Below are positions 25,887-34,683 of a stretch of DNA of 64,000 nt, piece after piece. Under the pieces are notes generated by a model, which saw only the letters and a list, made by a program, of their open reading frames with translations, was not told the DNA's origin and made no database searches. The position numbers and the translations under genes were made by a program. Position 1 is the stretch's first letter. Each line of letters begins with the position of its first letter. Source of the DNA: Tagaea sp965279565 (lineage in GTDB: Bacteria; Pseudomonadota; Alphaproteobacteria; CACIAM-22H2); contig OZ257249.1 in assembly GCA_965279565.1 (NCBI GenBank), forward strand, positions 1,302,001 through 1,366,000. Direction: 5' to 3'.

Positions 25887-28418
25887 TCAGGCGTTGCGCA
25901 GCAGCGGTGCCGCCTTCTGGCCCAGTGCACGCCATGTGCCGGCAAGCCCGAGTAGCGCCACGACAAGCGCCGATCCGACAATTGTTGCGGTCAGCGTGCC
26001 GGGCAGCACGACGAACTCGATCCGCATATAGGCGCCGATCAGCAGGGCCGCACAGGTCGTGCCGACGATGGCCGCAACACTTGCGGCGGCCGCTCCGGTC
26101 AGCGCGAACTCGGCCAGCAGGGCGCGCATGACGTCGCGCCGGCGCGCCCCCAGCACTTTCAGCACGACAGCGTCGTAGGTGCGCCGGCGCTGCGTGGCGA
26201 TGATGGCGCCGGCCAGCACGAGCGTACCCGCGACCAGCGTGATCGCCGCGGTCACGCGCGCGGCGGTGGCGATCCCGGTCACGGTCTGCCGGGCGGTGGC
26301 GAGGGCGCGCTTCACGCGGATCGACGAGACGTTCGGGAAGGCGGCGGTGACGGCGCGTTCGAGCGCGTCCTCGTTCGCGGTCTCGACCTGCGCCGTCGCG
26401 ATCCAGGTCTGCGGGGCGCCTTCCAGCATGCCGGGCGCGAAGGTCAGCGTGAAATTGATGCCGAGGCTCGTCCAGTCGATCGCGCGCAGGTTGGCGATGC
26501 GCGCGTCCATCTCGCGCCCCAGCACGTTGATCGTGATCGTGTCGCCCACGCCAAGGCCCATGCCCTTGGCGATCTGCGCGTCGAACGAGACGAGCGGCGG
26601 CCCGGCATAGTTCTCGGGCCACCATTCGCCGGCAACCAGCCGCGTGCCGGCCGGCATCGGCCCCGTATAGGTAAGGCCGCGATCCGAGCCGATCGCCCAT
26701 TGCGCGTCCGGGGCGACGGCGACCTGTTCGACCGGCACGCCGTTGAGCCGCACGATGCGCCCGCGCAAGGACGGCACCTGCCGCACCTCGCCCACGCCGG
26801 GATGGGTCTCGACCAGCTTGTCGAAGGCCGCGATCTGGTCGGGCTGGATGTCGATGAAGAAAAAGGACGGCGCCATCTGCGGAAGCTGTTCGGCAAGCTG
26901 GCGCGCGAAATTGCCCTGCACCTGCGCGATCAGCACCAGCACCGTCAGGCCCAGCCCGAGCGACAGCACGATACCCGGCGTCGGGCTGCCCGGCCGGTGC
27001 ATGTTGGCGAGTGCGAGCCGCAGTGCGGGGTTGCGCACCCGGCCGAAGCGCTTCGCAAGCCACGCGACGAGGGCCGCGGCGCCGCGGAAGATCGCGAAGG
27101 TGACGACGGATGCCGCACAGAACGCAGCGCCCAGCTTGTGGTCGATCGACGTGACGATGGCGAGGGCGGCGAGCGCCAGCACGGCGGCGGCCGTGTAGAC
27201 GATATATTCGGTGCGCGGCCAGCGCCGGACCGGGGCGACGAGATCGCGGAACAAGGCGGCCGGCGGCACTTCGCGCGCGCGCGCCAGCGGCCACAGCGTG
27301 AAGGCGAGTGCGGTGAGAACGCCGAAGCCCGTCGCCATCAGCAGCGGCAGCACATAGAGCCCGCCGCGCGCGGTCAGGCTCAGCCGTTCGGCCAGCAGCG
27401 GAGCGACGACGGCGGGCACGAGTGCGCCGACCGCAAGACCCGCGAGGATGCCGAGCCCGGCAAGGGCGAGGATCTGGATCAGATAGAGCCGCAGCACGAG
27501 CCGGCCGGGCGCACCCAGGCACTTGATCGTCGCGATCGTCGCCGTGCGGCCTTCGAGATAGCTGCGCACCGCGTTCGCCACGCCCACGCCGCCGACCAGC
27601 AGCGAGGTGAGACCGACGAGCGTGAGGAACATCGCGATCCGGTCGATCCAGCGCTGCAGGCCGGGGGCGGCCTCGCTCTCGCCGCGGATTCGCCAGCCGG
27701 CGTCGGGGAAGCGCTGCTTCAGCGTCTCGATCCACGCGGGCGCATCGGTGCCGGGTGCTAGCACGATGCGCGACTGGTAGCGGATCAGCGCACCCGGCTG
27801 TTCGAGCCCGGTTCCTTCGAGGGCTTCGCGCGCGACCATCACGCGCGGGCCCAGCGTGAACAGGTTCGCCGAGCGGTCCGGCTCGACGTCGACGGTCGCG
27901 CGCACGGTGACGATCGCGTCGCCGACCTCGATCGTGTCGCCGATGGCGATGGCGAGACGCGACAGCGTCGCGGCTTCGACGGCCGCGCCCCAGCGACCGT
28001 CCGCGCCCTTCGCGGTCGCCGCGGCGAGATCGGCGGCACCCGATACGCGGATGGCGCCGACCAGCGGATAGGCGCCGTCGACGGCTTTCAGCTCGACCAG
28101 CGTGCGTTCGTTCGCCGTGCGCGCCATCGCGCGCATCTCGAGGATTTCGGAAACGCGGCCCGAGGCCTCGAGGAAGCGACGCTGCTCGGGCGTGGTCGTG
28201 CGATGCGTGAAGGAAAGCTCGACGTCGCCGCCCAGCAGCAGGCGCGCGTCCTGGCGCAGCGCCTCGCGCACGCCCTCGGCGAGCGAGCCCACGCCGGCGA
28301 TGGCGGCCACGCCCAGCATCAGGCAGGCCATGAAAACGCGGAAACCCTTGATGCCGCCGCGCAGCTCGCGCCCGGCCAGCCGCCAGGCAAGCGCGTAGCG
28401 GTCGGCACCGGCGTTCAT
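25887..28418 (-). CDS. FtsX-like ABC exporter permease, YbbP type
   Basis: The 843-residue permease has two FtsX-type membrane blocks separated by large periplasmic regions. It starts YALAWRLAGRELRGGIKGFRVF with helix one, has a helix cluster near residues 260-500, and ends in three helices around AAITLVAGTLVLAGAI. The length and order match YbbP, the partner of the YbbA ATPase. Such complexes act on lipids or lipoproteins at the inner membrane rather than importing solutes. It overlaps the ATPase gene by ATGA, as is usual for the pair. Confidence 0.86.
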   Translation of the reverse strand: MNAGADRYALAWRLAGRELRGGIKGFRVFMACLMLGVAAIAGVGSLAEGVREALRQDARLLLGGDVELSFTHRTTTPEQRRFLEASGRVSEILEMRAMARTANERTLVELKAVDGAYPLVGAIRVSGAADLAAATAKGADGRWGAAVEAATLSRLAIAIGDTIEVGDAIVTVRATVDVEPDRSANLFTLGPRVMVAREALEGTGLEQPGALIRYQSRIVLAPGTDAPAWIETLKQRFPDAGWRIRGESEAAPGLQRWIDRIAMFLTLVGLTSLLVGGVGVANAVRSYLEGRTATIATIKCLGAPGRLVLRLYLIQILALAGLGILAGLAVGALVPAVVAPLLAERLSLTARGGLYVLPLLMATGFGVLTALAFTLWPLARAREVPPAALFRDLVAPVRRWPRTEYIVYTAAAVLALAALAIVTSIDHKLGAAFCAASVVTFAIFRGAAALVAWLAKRFGRVRNPALRLALANMHRPGSPTPGIVLSLGLGLTVLVLIAQVQGNFARQLAEQLPQMAPSFFFIDIQPDQIAAFDKLVETHPGVGEVRQVPSLRGRIVRLNGVPVEQVAVAPDAQWAIGSDRGLTYTGPMPAGTRLVAGEWWPENYAGPPLVSFDAQIAKGMGLGVGDTITINVLGREMDARIANLRAIDWTSLGINFTLTFAPGMLEGAPQTWIATAQVETANEDALERAVTAAFPNVSSIRVKRALATARQTVTGIATAARVTAAITLVAGTLVLAGAIIATQRRRTYDAVVLKVLGARRRDVMRALLAEFALTGAAAASVAAIVGTTCAALLIGAYMRIEFVVLPGTLTATIVGSALVVALLGLAGTWRALGQKAAPLLRNA

Positions 28419-29125
28419 TGCGCGGCCGACCGGAAAGCCGGGGCCGGCGAAAGCTTGCCGTCTTCCATGCGCACCGCGCGTTCGCAGCGCGCGGCAAGCT
28501 TGGCGTCGTGCGTGATCAGGAGGAGTGCCGTGCCGAGTCGGTCCTTGAGATCGAACATCAGATCGACGATCGAATGGCCGGTCGTCGCGTCGAGATTGCC
28601 GGTGGGTTCATCGGCAAGCAGCAGGGCGGGCTGTGCGACGAACGCGCGCGCGAGCGCCGTACGCTGCTGTTCGCCGCCCGACATCTGCCCGGGATAGTGC
28701 GTCGTGCGATGGGAAAGACCGACCGAGTCGAGGGCCGCGCGCGCCTTGTCCCACGCGTCGGCGTCGCCGGCGAACTCCAGCGGGATCGCGACGTTTTCAA
28801 GTGCGGTCATCGTCGGGATCAGGTGGAACGCCTGGAAGACGATGCCCACGTTGCGCCGGCGGAACAGGGCAAGCCCGTCCTCGTCGAGCGATCCCAGATC
28901 GTGGCCGGCGACGCGCACGGAGCCTTGCGTGGGCCGTTCGAGCCCGGCGACGATCATCATCATCGTCGACTTGCCGGAGCCCGACGGGCCGACGACGGCA
29001 AGGCTTTCGCCCGGCGCCATGTCGAGATCGACCCCGCGCAGGATATTGACCTCGCCCGCCTGGCTCGCCAACTTGAGATGGACGCCGCGAAGCTCGACGA
29101 TCGGTGCGGCAGGAGCAACGGACAT
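28415..29125 (-). CDS. ybbA: ABC transporter ATP-binding protein YbbA
   Basis: The 236-residue ATPase has Walker A GPSGSGKST (residues 46-54), the signature MSGGEQQRTALARA and Walker B LLLADEPTGNLD, typical of the LolD/MacB/YbbA group. It powers the YbbP-type permease encoded just downstream. The start at 29125 (MSVAPAAPI) fits the family; its ATG overlaps the oppositely oriented tesA ATG by two bases. ybbA and tesA are neighbours in many proteobacteria, where a link to lipid or ester metabolism has been suggested. Confidence 0.88.
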   Translation of the reverse strand: MSVAPAAPIVELRGVHLKLASQAGEVNILRGVDLDMAPGESLAVVGPSGSGKSTMMMIVAGLERPTQGSVRVAGHDLGSLDEDGLALFRRRNVGIVFQAFHLIPTMTALENVAIPLEFAGDADAWDKARAALDSVGLSHRTTHYPGQMSGGEQQRTALARAFVAQPALLLADEPTGNLDATTGHSIVDLMFDLKDRLGTALLLITHDAKLAARCERAVRMEDGKLSPAPAFRSAAQ

Positions 29126-29798
29126 GGATGCGCTTTCGGGATCGGGACCGGGGTCCCCAACATATGGTCGCCGTCGGCTGCTTTTCAACGCAGCCGCGGC
29201 AAGTCTTTGCGCGTCATGGGCGAATCGGGCGGCGGCACAGGCGAAGCCGCGCCTGCTGCTGCTCGGCGACAGCCTGACCGCCGGCTACGGCCTGCCCGCG
29301 TCGCTGGCGTTCCCGGCGAAGCTCGAAGCCGCCCTGCGCGCGGCGGGGATCGACATGCAGATCGTCAATGCCGGCGTGTCGGGCGATACGTCGGCCGGCG
29401 GGCTTGCGCGGCTCGACTGGGCGATCGGCGACAAGGCACCGGAATTCGCGTTCGTGGCGCTGGGTGCGAATGACGGCCTGCGCGGGCTCGATGTCGACGC
29501 GATGGAACGCAATCTCGACGCCATCGTGACGAAGCTTGCCGCGCGCGGCAGCCGCGTGATGCTGGCCGGCATGCTCGCCCCGCCCAACATGGGCAGCGAC
29601 TATGCCGGACGCTTCCGCGCCGTCTATGCGCGCGTGGCGCAAAAGCACAAGGCCGCCCTCTATCCCTTCTTCCTCGAAGGGGTCGCGGCCGATCCCGCGC
29701 TCAACCAGGCCGACGGCATCCATCCCAATCCGGCGGGCGTGGAGAAGATCGTCGCGAATCTGCTGCCCACCTTGCGCGCCTTCCTGAGCGCGACCTGA
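29124..29798 (+). CDS. tesA: Exported arylesterase/lysophospholipase TesA (GDSL hydrolase)
   Basis: The 224-residue SGNH hydrolase has block I LLLLGDSLTAGYG with nucleophile Ser50, block III LGANDGLRG and block V DGIHPNPAG with the catalytic Asp and His. An N-terminal leader with GRRRLLFNAAAASLCASW points to export to the periplasm. TesA hydrolyses acyl esters, thioesters and lysophospholipids. The ATG at 29124 is the only in-frame start before the domain; it lies within the same CATG as the ybbA start on the other strand. The AraC gene follows one base after the stop. Confidence 0.87.
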   Translation: MDALSGSGPGSPTYGRRRLLFNAAAASLCASWANRAAAQAKPRLLLLGDSLTAGYGLPASLAFPAKLEAALRAAGIDMQIVNAGVSGDTSAGGLARLDWAIGDKAPEFAFVALGANDGLRGLDVDAMERNLDAIVTKLAARGSRVMLAGMLAPPNMGSDYAGRFRAVYARVAQKHKAALYPFFLEGVAADPALNQADGIHPNPAGVEKIVANLLPTLRAFLSAT

Positions 29799-29799
29799 C

Positions 29800-30645
29800 A
29801 TGCTCTCGCGCACGCTCGCTTGCACCCCGCACGTGACGGTCACCGAGTATCGCTGCACGGCGGGGCCGGGTGCGAAGCCCTTCGCCGAGCAGCATTCCTC
29901 GAACTCGCTCGCCTATGTCCGGCGCGGCAGCTTCGGCTATCGCTATCGCGGGCGCACGCACGAGCTGGTCGCGGGTGCCGTGCTCGCCGGGCATCCGGGC
30001 GACGAATATACCTGCACGCACGATCACCATGCTTGCGGCGATGAATGCCTGTCGTTCCGCCTGTCGCCTTCCTTCGTCGCGGATCTCGATGGGGGCGCGG
30101 CGTGGCGGCAGGGCGGGCTGCCGCCTTTGCCCGAAACGATGATGCTGGGCGAACTCGCGCAGGCGGCGGCCGAGGGGCGCAACGACATCGGCCTCGACGA
30201 GATCGGACACGCCTTCGCGGCGCGCTTCGTCGAACTTGTCGGCGGCCGGAAAGCGGCACCGGCGGACGGCACGCCGCGCGACCGGCGCCGCGCGGTCGAG
30301 ACGGCTTTGTGGATCGACGCGAATGCCGGCAGCGAGATCGACCTCGCCGGCGCGGCGGCCGAGGCGGGATTGAGCCCGTTCCATTTCCTGCGTGTCTTCA
30401 CGCGCGTCGTCGGCGTGACACCGCACCAGTATCTCGTGCGCGCGCGCCTGCGCCGGGCGGCCCGCCTGCTGGTCGAGGCGGACTCGCCGGTCACCGACGT
30501 CGCGTACGAGTCGGGCTTCGCCGACCTGTCGAATTTCATGCGCAGCTTCCGCCGGGCGGCCGGCATCACGCCGCGCATGTTCCGCCGCCAGGCGCGCGGA
30601 TCGGACAGCAAGATTCTCCAAGAACGCTTCGCCGGCATTGCCTAG
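29800..30645 (+). CDS. AraC-family transcriptional regulator
   Basis: The 281-residue protein has an N-terminal cupin-like ligand domain (YVRRGSFGYRYRGRTHELV, then AGHPGDEYTCTHDHHACGDE) and a C-terminal double helix-turn-helix. The latter reads LAGAAAEAGLSPFHFLRVFTRVVGVTPHQYL, then VTDVAYESGFADLSNFMRSF and the usual AGITPRMFR ending. It is expected to activate a nearby promoter on binding a small ligand. Which genes it controls is not evident; the small VOC gene 30 bases downstream is the nearest candidate. Histidines in the ligand domain may bind a metal. Confidence 0.87.
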   Translation: MLSRTLACTPHVTVTEYRCTAGPGAKPFAEQHSSNSLAYVRRGSFGYRYRGRTHELVAGAVLAGHPGDEYTCTHDHHACGDECLSFRLSPSFVADLDGGAAWRQGGLPPLPETMMLGELAQAAAEGRNDIGLDEIGHAFAARFVELVGGRKAAPADGTPRDRRRAVETALWIDANAGSEIDLAGAAAEAGLSPFHFLRVFTRVVGVTPHQYLVRARLRRAARLLVEADSPVTDVAYESGFADLSNFMRSFRRAAGITPRMFRRQARGSDSKILQERFAGIA

Positions 30646-30675
30646 CGCTGGGCCTCCATCCAAGGAGGACCACGC

Positions 30676-31026
30676 ATGTACGACCATATCGGCCTCAAGG
30701 TGAAAAACCTTGCCGCCAGCCGCGATTTCTACACCGCCGTCCTGAAGCCGCTCGGCTTCGTGCCGGATTCCTCGGGCACGGGCTTCGGTCCGCCCGGTGC
30801 GCCCGCGCTGTGGCTTTACGAGGCGAAGAAAACACAGGGCGGCACGCACGTCGCGTTCAAGGCGAAGGACCGCAAGGCGGTGGCCGCGTTCCATGCGGCC
30901 GCGTTGAAGGCCGGCGGCAAGGACAACGGCGTGCCGGGCCTGCGCGAGGGTTACAGCCCGACCTATTATGCCGGCTTCGTCTTCGATCCGGACGGCAACA
31001 ACGTCGAAGCCGTCTGCATGGACTGA
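30676..31026 (+). CDS. Small VOC/glyoxalase-like protein
   Basis: The 116-residue single-domain VOC protein begins MYDHIGLKVKNLAASRDFY and ends VFDPDGNNVEAVCMD, with His4 and Glu near the C-terminus as likely metal ligands. Members include glyoxalases, antibiotic-resistance and lactoylglutathione lyase-like proteins; the exact reaction is unknown. A strong AAGGAGGA ribosome-binding site precedes the ATG. It follows the AraC regulator and may be its target. Confidence 0.82.
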   Translation: MYDHIGLKVKNLAASRDFYTAVLKPLGFVPDSSGTGFGPPGAPALWLYEAKKTQGGTHVAFKAKDRKAVAAFHAAALKAGGKDNGVPGLREGYSPTYYAGFVFDPDGNNVEAVCMD

Positions 31027-31102
31027 CGTCGGCGAGTCGGGGGGAGCGGTTACCGGATTCCGGTTGGCGTCGGCGACGCGTTTCCGTCAGGATGGCGGAG
31101 CC

Positions 31103-32230
31103 ATGTCGCAGATCGCTCCCCAGATCGCTTTCGCCCAGGCGCGCAGCGCCGATCCCCTCGAGTGGGGAAAGCTGGCCGTCGAGATCGGCGAGTCGCTGTC
31201 GCGCAACCTGCCGACGGCGCGTCTGGGGTTCCTCTACGCGACCGACGTGCTCGCCGACCGGCTCGAGGAAGTCCTCGCCGTCGTACGCCGCGTGTCGGGC
31301 ATCCAGGACTGGGTCGGCTCCGTCGGCATGGGCGTGCTCGGCGACGAGGAAGTCTTCGACACCGCCGCCCTCGCCGCGATCGCCCTCGACCTGCCGGCGG
31401 ATTCCTACCGCGTGCTGCCCAACGTCACCAACGATCTCTCGGTGCTGGCACCGCTCGGGCCCTGGATCGCCGCCAAGCGGCCGGCCTTCGGCGTCGTGCA
31501 TGCCGATCCGCGCTGCCCGGAACTGGCCGACATGATTGGCGGGATCGCCGAGGCGAGCGAGGCTTTCCTCGTCGGCGGGCTTTCCTCGGGCGAGCGCGCG
31601 ACCGCGCAGATCGCCGGCAAGGTCGTCGAAGGCGGCGTGTCGGGCGTGCTGTTCGCCCACCAGGTCGCCGTCGTCACCGGCCTCACGCAGGGCTGCTCGC
31701 CGATCGGGCCGATGCACCGCGTCAATTCCGCCGACGGCAACGTGCTGATCGAGATCGACGGGCGGCGCGCCCTCGACGTGTTCAAGGAAGACATCGGCGA
31801 CATGCTGGGCCGCGACCTGCGCCAGGTCGCCGGCCAGATCCACGCGGCCCTGCCGGTGCCGGGTTCCGACTCGGCCGACTATCTCGTGCGCAACCTGACC
31901 GGCATCGATCCGGGCGAAGGGCTCGTCGCGGTGGGCGCTTCGGTCGAGCCGGGCGACCGCATCATGTTCGTGCGCCGCGACCGCGTGGCGGCGGCACAGG
32001 ATCTCGCCGAAATGCTCGAAGGGCTGAAGCGCCGCGCGCCGCGCGCGAAGGCCGGCCTCTATTTCTCGTGCCTGGCGCGCGGGCCCAACCTGTTCGGGCC
32101 GGGCTCGGAAGAGCGCCGCCTGCTGCGCGAGACGCTGGGCGACATCCCGATCGTCGGCATGTTCTGCAACGGCGAGATATCCAACGCGCGGCTCTACGGC
32201 TATACCGGCGTCCTCGCGCTGTTCGTCTGA
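31103..32230 (+). CDS. FIST-domain signal protein
   Basis: The 375-residue soluble protein matches FIST N plus FIST C: an N-terminal repeat of predicted strands up to VGGLSSGERATAQIAG, then VVTGLTQGCSPIGPMHRV, and a C-terminal LYFSCLARGPNLFG with GMFCNGEISNARLYGYTG. FIST proteins bind small molecules, perhaps amino acids, and are usually linked to kinases, chemotaxis or GGDEF proteins. None is next to it. Start ATG at 31103 follows GGCGGAG. The function is known only at domain level. Confidence 0.85.
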   Translation: MSQIAPQIAFAQARSADPLEWGKLAVEIGESLSRNLPTARLGFLYATDVLADRLEEVLAVVRRVSGIQDWVGSVGMGVLGDEEVFDTAALAAIALDLPADSYRVLPNVTNDLSVLAPLGPWIAAKRPAFGVVHADPRCPELADMIGGIAEASEAFLVGGLSSGERATAQIAGKVVEGGVSGVLFAHQVAVVTGLTQGCSPIGPMHRVNSADGNVLIEIDGRRALDVFKEDIGDMLGRDLRQVAGQIHAALPVPGSDSADYLVRNLTGIDPGEGLVAVGASVEPGDRIMFVRRDRVAAAQDLAEMLEGLKRRAPRAKAGLYFSCLARGPNLFGPGSEERRLLRETLGDIPIVGMFCNGEISNARLYGYTGVLALFV

Positions 32231-32254
32231 CCCCCACTCCGGAGCCTCGACACG

Positions 32255-33298
32255 ATGCAATACCGTAAACTCGGGCGGACCGGCCTGTCCGTCTCGGCCA
32301 TCTGCCTTGGCACCATGACTTGGGGCGAACAGAACACCGAGGCCGAGGGGCACGCGCAGATCGATCTCGCGCTGTCGAAGGGCGTCAACTTCATCGACGC
32401 GGCCGAGATGTATCCCGTCCCGCCCAAGCCAGAAACCTACGGCAGCACCGAGGCGATCCTCGGCACGTGGCTGGCGAAGAACAAGTCGAAGCGCGCCGAC
32501 GTGATCGTCGCCACGAAGATCGCCAGCCGCGGCAACGGCACGGCGCATATCCGCAACGGCTCGGGCCTCGACGCGAAGAACATCCGTGCCGCGGTCGACG
32601 CGTCGCTCAAGCGCCTGCAGACGGATTACATCGACCTCTACCAGACGCACGTGCCCGACCGGCCGGCCAACCGCTTCGGGCGGCTCGACTACGCGTACGA
32701 TCCGGCGGCCGACCAGGGTGCGCCCATCGAGGAGACGGTCGCGACGATGGCCGCCCTCGTGAAGGAAGGGAAGATCCGCCATTTCGGCGTGTCGAACGAG
32801 ACGCCGTGGGGCGTGATGAAGCATCTGGCACTTTCCGATGCCGGCAAGGGCCCGCGCATCGTGTCGATCCAGAACGCGTTCAACCTCCTCAACCGCAGCT
32901 TCGACGTGGGCCTGACCGAGATGACGGTCAAGGAAGATGTCGGCCTGCTCGCCTATTCGCCGCTCGGCATGGGCGTGCTCGCGGGCAAGTACCTGAACGG
33001 TGCGCGTCCGCCCGAAGGGCGCCTGACGCGCTATTCGCGCTTCCAGCGCTATTCCACGCCGCGCGCGGAACCGGCCGCGGCCGAATACGTGCGCATCGCG
33101 CGCGAGGCCGGAATCGATCCGGCGCACATGGCGCTCGCCTTCGTCACCGGCCGGCCGTTCGTCACGTCGAACATCATCGGTGCGACGACGCTCGCCCAGC
33201 TCGAGACGAACATCGCGTCGATCGGCGTCACGCTGTCGCCCGACGTGCTAGCCGCGATCGACCGCGTGCACGCGATGAACCCGAACCCCTGTCCGTAA
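32255..33298 (+). CDS. tas: Aldo/keto reductase, Tas type
   Basis: The 347-residue NADP-dependent reductase matches E. coli Tas over its length: QYRKLGRTGLSVSAICLGTM, FIDAAEMYPVPPKPETYGST with the catalytic Asp and Tyr, the Lys in VIVATKIASRG and the His in DLYQTHVPDRP. Specific Tas features are the PVPPKPET segment and the SVSNET-like GVSNETPWGVMKHL. The physiological substrate is unclear even in E. coli. It begins 24 bases after the FIST gene, perhaps co-transcribed. Confidence 0.9.
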   Translation: MQYRKLGRTGLSVSAICLGTMTWGEQNTEAEGHAQIDLALSKGVNFIDAAEMYPVPPKPETYGSTEAILGTWLAKNKSKRADVIVATKIASRGNGTAHIRNGSGLDAKNIRAAVDASLKRLQTDYIDLYQTHVPDRPANRFGRLDYAYDPAADQGAPIEETVATMAALVKEGKIRHFGVSNETPWGVMKHLALSDAGKGPRIVSIQNAFNLLNRSFDVGLTEMTVKEDVGLLAYSPLGMGVLAGKYLNGARPPEGRLTRYSRFQRYSTPRAEPAAAEYVRIAREAGIDPAHMALAFVTGRPFVTSNIIGATTLAQLETNIASIGVTLSPDVLAAIDRVHAMNPNPCP

Positions 33299-33370
33299 CG
33301 GCCCGCGGCTTGTAAGCATCCGCGAATCGGTCTACCCCTCGGAGAGTCGAGATTCGCGTCGGGGGATGCG

Positions 33371-33910
33371 ATGTACCGCCTGTTTGTCGGCGTGCCGCTG
33401 CCGGAAGACATCCGGCTCCGTCTGGACGGAATGTGCGGCGGCGTGCCCGGCGCACGCTGGATCCCGGACGAGAACTTCCACATCACGCTGCGCTTCATCG
33501 GCGAGGTTCCCGGCGACGTCGCCGAGGATGTCGGCTTCGCGCTCGCACAGGTCCGCCCGAAGCGCTTCGACATCGAGCTTTCCGGCGTGGGCCACTTCTC
33601 CAGCGGCAACGAGGTCCGAGTACTTTGGGCGGGCCTGCGCAAGAGCGCGGAACTGATGGCGCTGCACGAGCGCATCGACAACGCGCTGCGCCGCCTCGGC
33701 CTGCCTGACGAGCAGCGCCGCTTCACCCCCCACGTCACGCTCGCCAAGCTGCGCGACGCGAACCTGCCCAAGGTGCAGGAATGGCTCGCGGTCAATTCGC
33801 TGTTCCGCGCCGGCCCGATGACCGTCGACCAGTTCGTGCTCTATTCGAGCTACCGGCAGTCCTCCGGATCGATCTACACCCCCGAAGCCGAGTACATGCT
33901 GGCCGCCTGA
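33371..33910 (+). CDS. thpR: RNA 2',3'-cyclic phosphodiesterase ThpR
   Basis: The 179-residue 2H phosphoesterase has both catalytic HxTL motifs: HITL (residues 37-40) and HVTL (121-124). It begins MYRLFVGVPLPEDIR and has WIPDENFHITLRFIGEV, as in the LigT/ThpR group. It hydrolyses 2',3'-cyclic phosphate ends of RNA to 2'-phosphates. Its length is normal. The cobB gene follows 62 bases later. Confidence 0.92.
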   Translation: MYRLFVGVPLPEDIRLRLDGMCGGVPGARWIPDENFHITLRFIGEVPGDVAEDVGFALAQVRPKRFDIELSGVGHFSSGNEVRVLWAGLRKSAELMALHERIDNALRRLGLPDEQRRFTPHVTLAKLRDANLPKVQEWLAVNSLFRAGPMTVDQFVLYSSYRQSSGSIYTPEAEYMLAA

Positions 33911-33972
33911 CCGGAATCGGCAAGTTCGGCCGATATTTCCCTCACCGCATCTTTTCGTTAGGGTGCCGGGGC

Positions 33973-34683
33973 ATGACGGGCTCGATCATCGTCCTCACCG
34001 GTGCGGGAATATCCAAGGAATCGGGGTTGTCCACCTTCCGCGACGCGGACGGCATCTGGGCGACCGTGAAGATCGAGGACGTGGCGACCCCGCAGGCCTT
34101 CGTGCGCGACGAGGCGCGCGTGCACGGCTTCTACAACGCGCGCCGGCGCGCGCTGCTCGATCCCGCGGTCCAGCCCAACGACGCGCACGTGGCGCTGGCG
34201 ATCCTCGAATCGAACTGGCAGGGCGGCGAGGTAACGATCGTCACGCAGAATGTCGACGACCTGCACGAGCGCGCCGGCTCGCGGAACATCCGCCACATCC
34301 ACGGCGAACTGCTGAAGGCGCGCTGCATGGCGTGCGGCATCCTGCCCGAGCTTCGCGGCGATCTCACGCCCACGTCGAAATGCCCGGCCTGCGACGCGCG
34401 CGGCAGCCTGCGCCCGCACATCGTGTGGTTCGGCGAGATGCCGCTCTACATGGAAGAGGTCCACGACAGGATCGCGACCTGCAGCCTGTTCGTGTCGATC
34501 GGCACGTCGGGCAACGTCCATCCGGCGGCCGGCTTCGTCGAGATCGCGCGCGCGGCGGGTGCGCGCACGGTCGAGCTCAATCTGGAACCGTCGGCCGGGG
34601 CCAGCGCCTTCGCCGAGAAGCGCTACGGCAAGGCGACGGATCTGGTCCCTGTCTTCGTCGCCGAGCTGCTGGGGGTGGCATGA
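33973..34683 (+). CDS. cobB: NAD-dependent protein deacylase CobB (sirtuin)
   Basis: The 236-residue class III sirtuin closely resembles E. coli CobB. It has the NAD loop GAGISKESGLSTFR, QNVDDLHERAG, catalytic His110 in IRHIHGELL, a four-cysteine zinc site (Cys118, 121, 137, 140) and VWFGEMPL. Tyr54 and Arg57 in FYNARR are the pair that lets class III sirtuins remove succinyl and malonyl groups as well as acetyl. It overlaps zapE as ATGA, suggesting coupled translation. Possible targets include the TCA enzymes encoded downstream, but this is speculation. Confidence 0.93.
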   Translation: MTGSIIVLTGAGISKESGLSTFRDADGIWATVKIEDVATPQAFVRDEARVHGFYNARRRALLDPAVQPNDAHVALAILESNWQGGEVTIVTQNVDDLHERAGSRNIRHIHGELLKARCMACGILPELRGDLTPTSKCPACDARGSLRPHIVWFGEMPLYMEEVHDRIATCSLFVSIGTSGNVHPAAGFVEIARAAGARTVELNLEPSAGASAFAEKRYGKATDLVPVFVAELLGVA

